Part shown: one piece after another, positions 1-5,542 of the stretch
Layout of the letters: each line of letters begins with the position of its first letter
Position numbering within the stretch: position 1 is the first letter of the stretch
DNA from: Actinomycetota bacterium
GTDB taxonomy: Bacteria > Actinomycetota > Actinomycetes > Streptosporangiales > Streptosporangiaceae
Direction of reading: 5' to 3'
NCBI GenBank assembly: GCA_003161205.1
Contig: PMOU01000124.1
Coordinates: forward strand, 11,894 to 18,101
Length of the DNA: 6,208 bases
Made by a program: the position numbers and the translations under genes
Notes under the pieces: generated by a model
Databases searched by the model: none
What the model was told of the DNA's origin: nothing
What the model saw: only the letters and a program-made list of their open reading frames with translations

Positions 1-105
1 GTTCTTGGCGGCGCTGTTCTTGGGGGCGGCCGCGGTGGCTCCGGGCAGCGCGTCGGGTGGCATGCCGTTTCGCGGTGAGCCACCGGACGAGGGGTTAGCT
101 GCCAT
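1..105 (-). CDS. Possible 5' fragment of an unidentified gene running off the left edge
   Basis: From an ATG at 105 the minus strand stays open for 35 codons to the window edge. The peptide starts MAANPSSGG and becomes Ala/Lys/Asn-rich at the edge (AAAPKNSAAKN), a hydrophilic N-terminus of no family I recognise. Third positions are mostly G or C. However, plus-strand frame 2 shares the same wobble positions and is also open, from the edge to a TGA at 122-124 (40 residues, starting FLAALFLGAAAV, like the end of a membrane protein), so codon bias cannot choose between them. Against the plus frame is a TTA leucine codon, very rare in such genomes. Against the minus gene is a poor ribosome site: GGGAG sits only 1 nt from the ATG and GGAAAG is 9 nt away. 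I slightly prefer the minus reading; flanking sequence would decide. Confidence 0.3.
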   Translation of the reverse strand, partial: MAANPSSGGSPRNGMPPDALPGATAAAPKNSAAKN

Positions 106-118
106 GCTCCCGCGCTTT

Positions 119-155
119 CCATGATGAGCCCGCCGGTCGGGCGGCCTCATCTAGG
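119..155 (-). terminator. Hairpin just after the amidohydrolase stop codon, probable terminator
   Basis: Positions 123-128 (gatgag) pair perfectly with 146-151 (ctcatc). After one C/C mismatch (129/145), 130-134 pair with 140-144 around a 5-nt loop (135-139). Two further G-C pairs (119/155 and 120/154) form beyond a 2x2 internal loop. The structure begins directly after the amidohydrolase TAA (156-158). There is no T-run on the minus strand beyond it, so it is not a canonical intrinsic terminator, but U-less hairpins at operon ends are common in actinobacteria. Being near symmetric, it could also serve a plus-strand gene ending at 124. Role inferred from position and pairing only. Confidence 0.45.
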
Positions 156-1457
156 TTAACGGGCGGGCGGGGATGCGGGCAGACGGTGCCTGGCCTGATG
201 CACGGGTAAGGCGCCGGTGACGCCGGGAAGGGGCTGGGCGACCATCGCTCCGTCGTCCCACAGGGCGGTGATCGCCGTGGCCGCCAGCACCCGGACGCCG
301 ACGCCGATGGCGTGCTCGTCGACGTCGAACGTCGGCTGGTGCAGGTCGTAGGAAGCGGTCGAACCGGGCACCCGGGTGCCGAGCCGGGCCAGCGCGCCGG
401 GGATGGACTCCAGGTACCAGGCGAAGTCCTCGCCGCCGAGGCTCTGCGGGGACTGCACGACCGAGCCCGCGCCCAGCACGCCGAGGGCGGCGGCGGAGAT
501 CATGGCCGTACTGGCCTGGTCGTTGACCGTGGGCGGCACGTAGCGCTGGTAGCTGAACTCGGCGTTCAGCCCGTACGCGCCGGCCACCGAGTCGATGAGC
601 CCCTTGAGCAGATCGGGAGCCGAGTGCCAGGCATCATCGTCCAGGCAGCGCACGGTCCCTTCCACCACCCCACTGTCCGGGATCGCGTTCGCCGTGGTCC
701 CCGCGCTGACCCGGCCCCAGACCACACTGAGGCTGGACCGCGGGTCGACCCGCCGGGACAGCGCGGCCGGCACCTCGGTGATGATCTTGCCGAGGGCGTA
801 GACCAGGTCCGCGGTCAGATGCGGCCGGGCGGTGTGCCCGCCGGGCCCGGACACCCGGACCTCGATCTTGTCGCACGCGGCGGTGATCGGACCCGAGCGG
901 ACGCCGAGCTGGCCGGCGTCCAGCCGGGGATCGCAGTGCAGGGTGAAGATCCGGCCCACCGAGGCGAGGCTGCCCGCCGCGAGCACGTCCAGCGCGCCGC
1001 CGGCCGACTCTTCCGCGGGCTGGAAGACCAGCCGTACCCGTCCCGGCAGCAAGCCCGCGGCGGCCTGGGCGGCCAGGAACAAGCCGGTGCCGACCAGCAC
1101 GGTGGTGTGCACGTCGTGACCGCAGGCATGGCAGACACCCGGCACCGTGGAGCGGTAGGGCACGTCCTTGTCGTCCGTCATGGGCAGCGCGTCGAGGTCG
1201 GCCCGGAGAGCAACCACGGACCGTTCGGCATAAGGATTTTGCTCCGGGCCGATGTCGACGATCAGGCCCGTGCCCTTAGGCAAGATCACCGGCCGGAGTC
1301 CCTCCGCGGCCAGGCGCAACGCGACCCGGCGGGTGGTGCGGTGCTCGGAGTACGCGAGCTCGGGGTTCGCGTGCAGGTCGCGACGCAATTCGATCAGCTC
1401 AGCCTCGTGTGCGGCGAGGAACACGTCCAGATCCGCGAGCAGGTCATTGCCTGCCAT
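156..1457 (-). CDS. M20-family metal-dependent amidohydrolase (N-acyl amino acid hydrolase / hippurate hydrolase type)
   Basis: A cytosolic zinc-type hydrolase of 433 residues that cleaves amide bonds of N-acylated amino acids or similar conjugates. The HipO/AmhX/IAA-amino-acid hydrolase branch of M20 is indicated by RADLDALP (85-92), HACGHDVH (110-117), QPAEE (146-150), SGPGGHTARPH (203-213, in the dimerisation lid) and GGEDF (341-345). All expected metal ligands are present: Cys112, His114, Glu149/Glu150, His174 and His373, so it should be active. The native substrate cannot be read from sequence. The start at 1457 is chosen because AGGGGG (1467-1472) lies 9 nt upstream; the ATG at 1466 abuts that site with no spacing, and an upstream start at 1514 would run deeper into the ligase. 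It overlaps the ligase 3' end by 14 nt, suggesting translational coupling. The last 30 or so residues (from about 402) are a Pro/Ala-rich tail beyond the catalytic fold. Confidence 0.9.
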   Translation of the reverse strand: MAGNDLLADLDVFLAAHEAELIELRRDLHANPELAYSEHRTTRRVALRLAAEGLRPVILPKGTGLIVDIGPEQNPYAERSVVALRADLDALPMTDDKDVPYRSTVPGVCHACGHDVHTTVLVGTGLFLAAQAAAGLLPGRVRLVFQPAEESAGGALDVLAAGSLASVGRIFTLHCDPRLDAGQLGVRSGPITAACDKIEVRVSGPGGHTARPHLTADLVYALGKIITEVPAALSRRVDPRSSLSVVWGRVSAGTTANAIPDSGVVEGTVRCLDDDAWHSAPDLLKGLIDSVAGAYGLNAEFSYQRYVPPTVNDQASTAMISAAALGVLGAGSVVQSPQSLGGEDFAWYLESIPGALARLGTRVPGSTASYDLHQPTFDVDEHAIGVGVRVLAATAITALWDDGAMVAQPLPGVTGALPVHQARHRLPASPPAR

Positions 1458-2610
1458 GCCCACCATCCCCCTGTGTGCAGAACCTATCCTCGGCGAACTC
1501 GGTCGCCAGAGCATCCACCACGCTGACGAGTTCCCCGGTGCGTGAGTAGATGGCGCGCTGGCGTTCGTAGGAGGCGCCGTGCTCGAGCACGTCGGAGGCC
1601 ACCGAGAGCTCGTCCAGGCAGCCGAGCCTGACGGCGACCGGCTCGAGCTCGGCGATCAGCTCGTAGAGCTCGTCCCGCAGCGGCGCCGTGGCCCCGGCCT
1701 CGTCAGTGATCACGATCGCGTCCAGCCCGTACCGCGTCGCGCGCCACTTGTTGTCCCTGACCACCCAGGTCGACGGGCATGGCAGGGTGTAGCCACGGTC
1801 CAGCTGCGAGTCGAACAGCTGGACCAGGCACTGGGAGAGCGCCGCGACCATGCCCACTTCGCGCAGCGTCGGCACGCCGTCGAACATGCGGATCTCCACG
1901 GTGCCAAAGTCCGGGTGCGGCCGGATGTCCCACCAGACCTCCTTGATGCTGCGGATCGATCCCGCGCGCAGCAGAGTGTCCATGTAGTCCTCGAACTGTT
2001 TCCAGTCCGACAGCCGGTGCGGCGGTCCCGCCGTCGGCAGCGCGCCGAATGTCACCGACCTGCTCGAGGCGAGTCCGGTGTCGTACCCGCACCAGTACGG
2101 GCTCGACGCGGTAATCGCGAGAAAGTGCGGAAGATAGGCGGCGAGGGCATTGACGATCGGAATCGCCTTGCTCACGTCACGAATCCCCACATGGACGTGC
2201 ACGCCGAAAGTCTGAATCCGGCGGGCCAGCCACTGCATTTGCTCGACAAGCTCCGCATAGCGCTGGTTAGGCGCCATTGTCGCGTCGCGCCAGTCACTCA
2301 CCGGGTGAGTGCCGGCGCACGCCAATAGGATACCGTGATCCGCCGCCATCCGCTGGAGTTCCGTGATGGTCTCAGCCAGCTCCCTTGTCGCCTCGGACAC
2401 CGTACTGCAAATGCCCGTGACCAGCTCAAGCGTGGACTGCATCAGCTCGTGGCGGATGCGCGGATGCTCGCCGGTATCGCCGCTTACGGGGAGCTCGTCC
2501 AGCAGCTTGCCCGCATCCTGGCGAAGGAGCTTGGTCTCGCGGTCGATCAGCTGCAGCTCCCATTCGACGCCAAGCGTCGGACCGCGCGATGGATTCCACT
2601 CGATAGGCAC
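1444..2610 (-). CDS. GCS2-family carboxylate-amine ligase (YbdK-like, putative glutamate-cysteine ligase)
   Basis: A predicted cytosolic ATP-grasp-like ligase of the glutamine synthetase superfamily, 388 residues, close to the usual 370-390 of the YbdK/GCS2 family. These enzymes activate a carboxylate with ATP and join it to an amine; E. coli YbdK has only weak glutamate-cysteine ligase activity and most members have no known substrate. Visible motifs are GVEWEL (14-19, the acidic metal-binding strand), HELMQSTLELVTG (54-66), QTFGVHVHVG (133-142), WWDIRPHPDFGTVEIR (226-241) and NKWRATRYGLDA (287-298). The GTG start at 2610 is chosen because GGAGGT lies 5 nt upstream and the family N-terminus begins about there; the open frame extends to 2868, but that part lies antiparallel inside the mutase reading frame and has no family similarity. 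It follows the mutase by 31 nt and overlaps the amidohydrolase by 14 nt, so the three are probably co-transcribed. 'Glutamate-cysteine ligase' should be read as a family label only. Confidence 0.88.
   Translation of the reverse strand: MPIEWNPSRGPTLGVEWELQLIDRETKLLRQDAGKLLDELPVSGDTGEHPRIRHELMQSTLELVTGICSTVSEATRELAETITELQRMAADHGILLACAGTHPVSDWRDATMAPNQRYAELVEQMQWLARRIQTFGVHVHVGIRDVSKAIPIVNALAAYLPHFLAITASSPYWCGYDTGLASSRSVTFGALPTAGPPHRLSDWKQFEDYMDTLLRAGSIRSIKEVWWDIRPHPDFGTVEIRMFDGVPTLREVGMVAALSQCLVQLFDSQLDRGYTLPCPSTWVVRDNKWRATRYGLDAIVITDEAGATAPLRDELYELIAELEPVAVRLGCLDELSVASDVLEHGASYERQRAIYSRTGELVSVVDALATEFAEDRFCTQGDGGHGRQ
1467..1472 (-). promoter_or_regulatory. Ribosome binding site of the amidohydrolase
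   Basis: AGGGGG on the minus strand, 9 nt before the ATG at 1457 and inside the ligase coding region. It favours 1457 over the ATG at 1466, which directly abuts it. Confidence 0.5.
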
Positions 2611-2615
2611 GGCTG

Positions 2616-2621
2616 ACCTCC
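2616..2621 (-). promoter_or_regulatory. Ribosome binding site fixing the GTG start of the ligase
   Basis: A perfect GGAGGT on the minus strand, 5 nt before the GTG at 2608-2610. It lies in the short, locally AT-rich 31-nt gap (2611-2641) after the mutase stop and overrules the longer in-frame extension to 2868. I see no convincing separate promoter in this gap. Confidence 0.75.
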
Positions 2622-2641
2622 AGGCCCGAAATTGATAAATG

Positions 2642-4219
2642 TCACATTTTTTCGGGCTGGTACTCGCCCCATACGTCCCGCAGCGCGTCGCAGACCTCGC
2701 CGAGAGTGGCGTCGGCCCGCAGCGCGTCACGGAGCGGATAGAGCACGTTTCCGGTGCCTTCCGCCGTTGATTTGAGGGCGGCGAGCGCGCGGCCGACGGC
2801 GGCCTGGTCCCGCCGCTTCCGCACCGCGGCCAGCCGGGCGGACTGTTCGGCTTCGAGGGCCGGGTCAAAGCGCAGCGGCTGATAGGGCTCCTCGCCGTCG
2901 GCGGTGAACCGGTTCAGCCCGACGATCACCCGCTTGCCCTCGTCGATATCCCGCGCGACCTGGTACGCCGCACCCTCGATCTCGGTCTTCTGGAACCCCT
3001 GCTCGATCGCCGCCGCCGCGCCGCCCATGTCCTCGATGCGCTCCATCAGCTCTTTCGCGGCCGATTCGACGTCGTCGGTCATCGACTCGATCGCGTAGGA
3101 GCCCGCGAACGGGTCCACCGTCGCGGTCAGGTCGGTCTCGTACGCGATCACCTGCTGGGTGCGCAGCGCCAGCCGGGCCGCCTTGGCGCTGGGCAGCGCG
3201 AGCGCCTCGTCGTAGGAGTTCGTGTGTAGCGACTGCGTCCCGCCCAGCACGGCCGCGAGCGCTTGCAGGCTCACCCGGACCATGTTCACCTCCGGCTGCT
3301 GCGCGGTGAGCTGGACCCCCGCTGTCTGGGTGTGGAAGCGCAGCATCTGTGACCTGGGGTCCTGGGCCTTGAACTCGTTTTTCATGATCCCGGCCCAGAT
3401 CCGGCGGGCCGCGCGGAACTTCGCGACCTCCTCGAGCAGCGTGGTCCGCGCGACGAAGAAGAAGGAAAGGCGCGGCGCGAACTCGTCGATCTTCAGGTCG
3501 GCCTGCAGCGCCGCCCGCACGTATTCCCTGGCGTTGGCCAGCGTGAACGCGATCTCCTGGACCGGCGTCGCGCCCGCCTCAGCCATGTGGTAGCCGGAGA
3601 TGGAGATCGTGTTCCACTTCGGCAGTTCCGCCCGGCAGTAGGCGAACGTGTCCGCCACCAGGCGCAGCGACGGGCGCGGCGGGTAGATGTAGGTGCCGCG
3701 GGCGATGTACTCCTTGAGCACGTCATTCTGGATCGTGCCGGTCAGCTTGTCCGGGCGCACGCCCTGCTCCTCGCCGACCGTCTGGTACATCAGCAGCAGG
3801 ACCGCGGCGGGCGCGTTGATCGTCATCGAGGTGGACACCTTGTCCAGCGGGATGTTGCCGAACAGGGTGCGCATGTCATCGACGGTGTCGATGGCCACGC
3901 CGACCTTGCCCACCTCGCCGTGCGCGACCGGGGCGTCGGAGTCGTATCCCATCTGCGTGGGCAGGTCAAAGGCCACGGACAGCCCGGTGGTGCCCGCCTC
4001 GATCAGCTCGTGATAGCGGCGGTTGGACTCCGCGGCGGTCGCGAAGCCCGCGTACTGCCGCATCGTCCACGGGCGGTCGACATACATCCGCGGATACACT
4101 CCGCGAGTAAACGGATACTCTCCTGGCCGACCGAGCTCCTCCTCCGGCCGGAAGTCCGTAAGCTTGCTGTCGTCGTAGACGGGATCGACCGGAAGTCCTG
4201 ATTCAGACGTGCGCTCCAT
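2642..4219 (-). CDS. Methylmalonyl-CoA mutase large (alpha, catalytic) subunit without B12-binding domain
   Basis: The catalytic TIM-barrel subunit of an adenosylcobalamin-dependent acyl-CoA mutase (525 residues), which interconverts methylmalonyl-CoA and succinyl-CoA in propionate, odd-chain and branched-chain catabolism or polyketide precursor supply. The N-terminus carries [11 protein letters not shown] (49-59), then [17 protein letters not shown] (79-95), [12 protein letters not shown] (160-171), [13 protein letters not shown] (205-217), [17 protein letters not shown] (294-310) and [10 protein letters not shown] (326-335). Tyr56 and Arg174 match Tyr89 and Arg207 of the Propionibacterium enzyme, which hold the substrate carboxylate; isobutyryl-CoA mutase has Phe and Gln there. 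His211 matches catalytic His244. The protein ends after the linker ([13 protein letters not shown], 508-520) with no DxHxxG cobalamin domain, so a small subunit must come from elsewhere; none is in this window, nor is a MeaB chaperone. The ATG at 4219 has no Shine-Dalgarno but a -10 box 6 nt upstream, pointing to a leaderless mRNA. First gene of the three-gene unit. Confidence 0.92.
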   Translation of the reverse strand: MERTSESGLPVDPVYDDSKLTDFRPEEELGRPGEYPFTRGVYPRMYVDRPWTMRQYAGFATAAESNRRYHELIEAGTTGLSVAFDLPTQMGYDSDAPVAHGEVGKVGVAIDTVDDMRTLFGNIPLDKVSTSMTINAPAAVLLLMYQTVGEEQGVRPDKLTGTIQNDVLKEYIARGTYIYPPRPSLRLVADTFAYCRAELPKWNTISISGYHMAEAGATPVQEIAFTLANAREYVRAALQADLKIDEFAPRLSFFFVARTTLLEEVAKFRAARRIWAGIMKNEFKAQDPRSQMLRFHTQTAGVQLTAQQPEVNMVRVSLQALAAVLGGTQSLHTNSYDEALALPSAKAARLALRTQQVIAYETDLTATVDPFAGSYAIESMTDDVESAAKELMERIEDMGGAAAAIEQGFQKTEIEGAAYQVARDIDEGKRVIVGLNRFTADGEEPYQPLRFDPALEAEQSARLAAVRKRRDQAAVGRALAALKSTAEGTGNVLYPLRDALRADATLGEVCDALRDVWGEYQPEKM

Positions 4220-4225
4220 GTGGAC

Positions 4226-4231
4226 AGGTTA
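4226..4231 (-). promoter_or_regulatory. -10 element of a probable leaderless promoter for the mutase operon
   Basis: The minus strand reads TAACCT followed by GTCCAC and then the mutase ATG. TAACCT fits the actinobacterial TANNNT -10 consensus, and its 6-nt distance puts the expected transcription start on the A of the ATG. No purine-rich ribosome site precedes that ATG, as expected for leaderless translation. I see no clear -35 hexamer, which is common for such promoters. Inferred from sequence alone. Confidence 0.5.
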
Positions 4232-4264
4232 CTTCGGGGTAGCCGTGCGGCCCATCGCCGGAGC

Positions 4265-4270
4265 GGGGAG
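4265..4270 (+). promoter_or_regulatory. Ribosome binding site fixing the carboxypeptidase start
   Basis: GGGGAG (running on into AGG) lies 6 nt before the ATG at 4277. It selects this start over the in-frame ATG at 4220, which would add 19 non-signal-like, Arg-rich residues. The divergent spacer 4220-4276 must also hold this gene's promoter unless that lies inside the mutase gene; a TGGACA at 4221-4226 resembles a -35 box, but no matching -10 is at the proper distance. Confidence 0.65.
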
Positions 4271-4276
4271 AGGCTC

Positions 4277-5542
4277 ATGCTGGACCGGTTGCGCCTGCGG
4301 GCCGTGCTCGCCCTGACGGCCGTCGCGGTCGCTCTTGCGACCCCCGCTCTCGCTCTCGCTCTTGCGGCCCCGGCTGTCGCGGCCGCGGCTCTCGCGGCCT
4401 CGGGCGTTGCCTCCCCGTCGCCGTCTGGCACGGCTTCACCGGCGGCCGCCCCGACGGCCATCGGGGGCGCCGAGCTGGGCGGGCACCGCTTGATCGTCAA
4501 CTACGGGTCGAGCGGGGTCGGCAAGCTGCCGAAGGTGACCGCCTCGGCGTGGGTCATCGCCGACGCCGGCACCGGCCAGGTGCTCGCGGCCAGGAACCCG
4601 CACGGGTGGTACCGGCCGGCCAGCACGCTCAAGGTGCTCACCGCGATCTCGCTGATCCCGCTGCTCAACCCGGACGGGACCGTGGTCGCGACCAAGCAGG
4701 CCACCTCGGTCCCGCCGAACGTGGTCGGCCTCATCACCGGGCATGCCTACAAGATCTCTGACCTGTTCACCGCGCTGCTGACGCTCTCCGCCAACGACGC
4801 CGCGGTCGCGCTGACCCAGGCGACCGGATCGTTCAGCGCGGGCATGGCCGTGATCAACGATGAGGCGCGGAACCTGCAGGCCGACGACACCGTGGCCGTC
4901 GATTCCAACGGGCTCGACGCCCACGGCCAGCACACCTCCGCCTATGATCTGGCGCTGATCGCCCGGCAGGCGCTGCGGATGCCCGCCTTCCTGACGTACG
5001 ACGAGTCGATGAACGCGAAGTTCCCGGTCAGCGCGCACAAGACGGTCGCGCTGTACAACGAGAACTCACTGCTCACCAGCTATCCGGGCGCCATCGGCGG
5101 CAAGATCGGCTGGACCAGCGCCGCGGGCGCTACTTACATCGGGATGGCCAGGCGGAACGGCGTCACGCTGATCGTGACCCTGCTGCACTGCCCTGCGCTG
5201 AGCGAGGTCAACTCGGCCGAGAAGCTGCTGAACTGGGGTTTCGCGGCTGACGGCAAGGTCAAGCCGGTCGGCACGCTGGTCAGCGCACGGCAGCCGGTCG
5301 CCTCCGCCTTTCCATCCGCCTCTCCCTCCGCCTCTCCCTCCGCCTCGGCTGCCTCGGCTGCCTCTGGCTCGGGTCGGCCGGCGCGCCGGCAGGCGTCTCC
5401 GGCCCGGTCACATTCGGTCGCCGCAGGCCCGTCGGTGCTCGCCGCCGCCGGGTTCAGCTGCCTCACGGTGGTCGCCGTCGGGTTCACCTTGGCCTACAAC
5501 CGCCGGCAGCGCCCGGGAGCGGGTCCTAGCCGGCCGGCTTGA
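4277..5542 (+). CDS. Serine-type D-Ala-D-Ala carboxypeptidase (S11 family), secreted and C-terminally membrane-anchored
   Basis: A low-molecular-weight penicillin-binding protein, 421 residues, expected to remove the terminal D-Ala from peptidoglycan stem pentapeptides outside the membrane. Residues 1 to about 40 form a signal peptide (LRLR, then a long Ala/Leu/Val core), followed by a Ser/Pro/Ala/Thr spacer (45-62). The S11 catalytic domain spans about 85-340: nucleophile motif STLK (Ser116, Lys119), SAN (171-173), NGLDAHGQHTSAYDLALIAR (211-230), and the third motif in GAIGGKIGWTSAAG (271-284). The usual KTG reads KIG (276-278). A low-complexity SASP-type linker (about 341-380) leads to a hydrophobic segment (about 383-407) and a basic tail (NRRQR), so the domain should be tethered to the outer membrane face. 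It is divergent from the mutase and convergent with trpS. M. tuberculosis dacB1 also lies a few genes from trpS, so this may be the DacB1-type orthologue. Confidence 0.92.
   Translation: MLDRLRLRAVLALTAVAVALATPALALALAAPAVAAAALAASGVASPSPSGTASPAAAPTAIGGAELGGHRLIVNYGSSGVGKLPKVTASAWVIADAGTGQVLAARNPHGWYRPASTLKVLTAISLIPLLNPDGTVVATKQATSVPPNVVGLITGHAYKISDLFTALLTLSANDAAVALTQATGSFSAGMAVINDEARNLQADDTVAVDSNGLDAHGQHTSAYDLALIARQALRMPAFLTYDESMNAKFPVSAHKTVALYNENSLLTSYPGAIGGKIGWTSAAGATYIGMARRNGVTLIVTLLHCPALSEVNSAEKLLNWGFAADGKVKPVGTLVSARQPVASAFPSASPSASPSASAASAASGSGRPARRQASPARSHSVAAGPSVLAAAGFSCLTVVAVGFTLAYNRRQRPGAGPSRPA
4346..4363 (+). repeat. Three tandem hexamers in the signal-peptide coding region
   Basis: GCTCTC, GCTCTC and GCTCTT follow one another in frame and encode Ala-Leu repeats in the hydrophobic core of the carboxypeptidase signal peptide. 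A similar GCTCTTGCG occurs just upstream (4331-4339). Copy-number change would stay in frame and only lengthen or shorten the core. Confidence 0.5.
5303..5369 (+). repeat. Tandem repeats encoding the Ser/Ala/Pro linker of the carboxypeptidase
   Basis: A 12-nt unit TCCGCCTCTCCC occurs twice exactly (5315-5326, 5327-5338), preceded by a degenerate copy (5303-5314) and followed by a partial one (5339-5346). A 9-nt unit GCCTCGGCT then occurs twice (5342-5350, 5351-5359) with a degenerate third copy. All units are multiples of three and encode Ser-Ala-Ser-Pro and Ser-Ala-Ala, a flexible spacer between the catalytic domain and the membrane anchor. The length is likely to vary between strains. Confidence 0.8.

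Noticed and set aside
1458..1514. 19-codon N-terminal extension of the amidohydrolase
   Set aside because: It runs deeper into the ligase gene, has no ribosome site, and the family N-terminus fits the start at 1457.
312..1526. 404-codon plus-strand open frame opposite the amidohydrolase
   Set aside because: The product is Arg/Gly/Pro/His-rich with no recognisable domain; it is an antisense shadow of a gene with full M20 motifs, as expected in very GC-rich DNA.
2622..2641. AT-rich patch upstream of the ligase as a possible separate promoter
   Set aside because: No hexamer matches TANNNT with a paired -35 at proper spacing; it is more simply the short gap within an operon.
2611..2868. 86-codon N-terminal extension of the ligase frame
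   Set aside because: It lies inside the mutase coding region, is Arg/Ser/Pro-rich and unlike the family, and the GTG at 2610 has a perfect ribosome site.
3587..4201. 204-codon plus-strand open frame opposite the mutase
   Set aside because: Composition is typical of an antisense shadow (Arg/Val/His/Gly-rich) and there is no domain; the minus-strand mutase is unambiguous.
4220..4276. 19-codon N-terminal extension of the carboxypeptidase
   Set aside because: The Arg-rich segment would precede a normal signal peptide; the ATG at 4277 has a good ribosome site, and the spacer carries the mutase -10 element.
4436..5038. 200-codon minus-strand open frame opposite the carboxypeptidase
   Set aside because: It is Arg/Gly-rich with no motifs, lying over a gene whose S11 motifs are intact.
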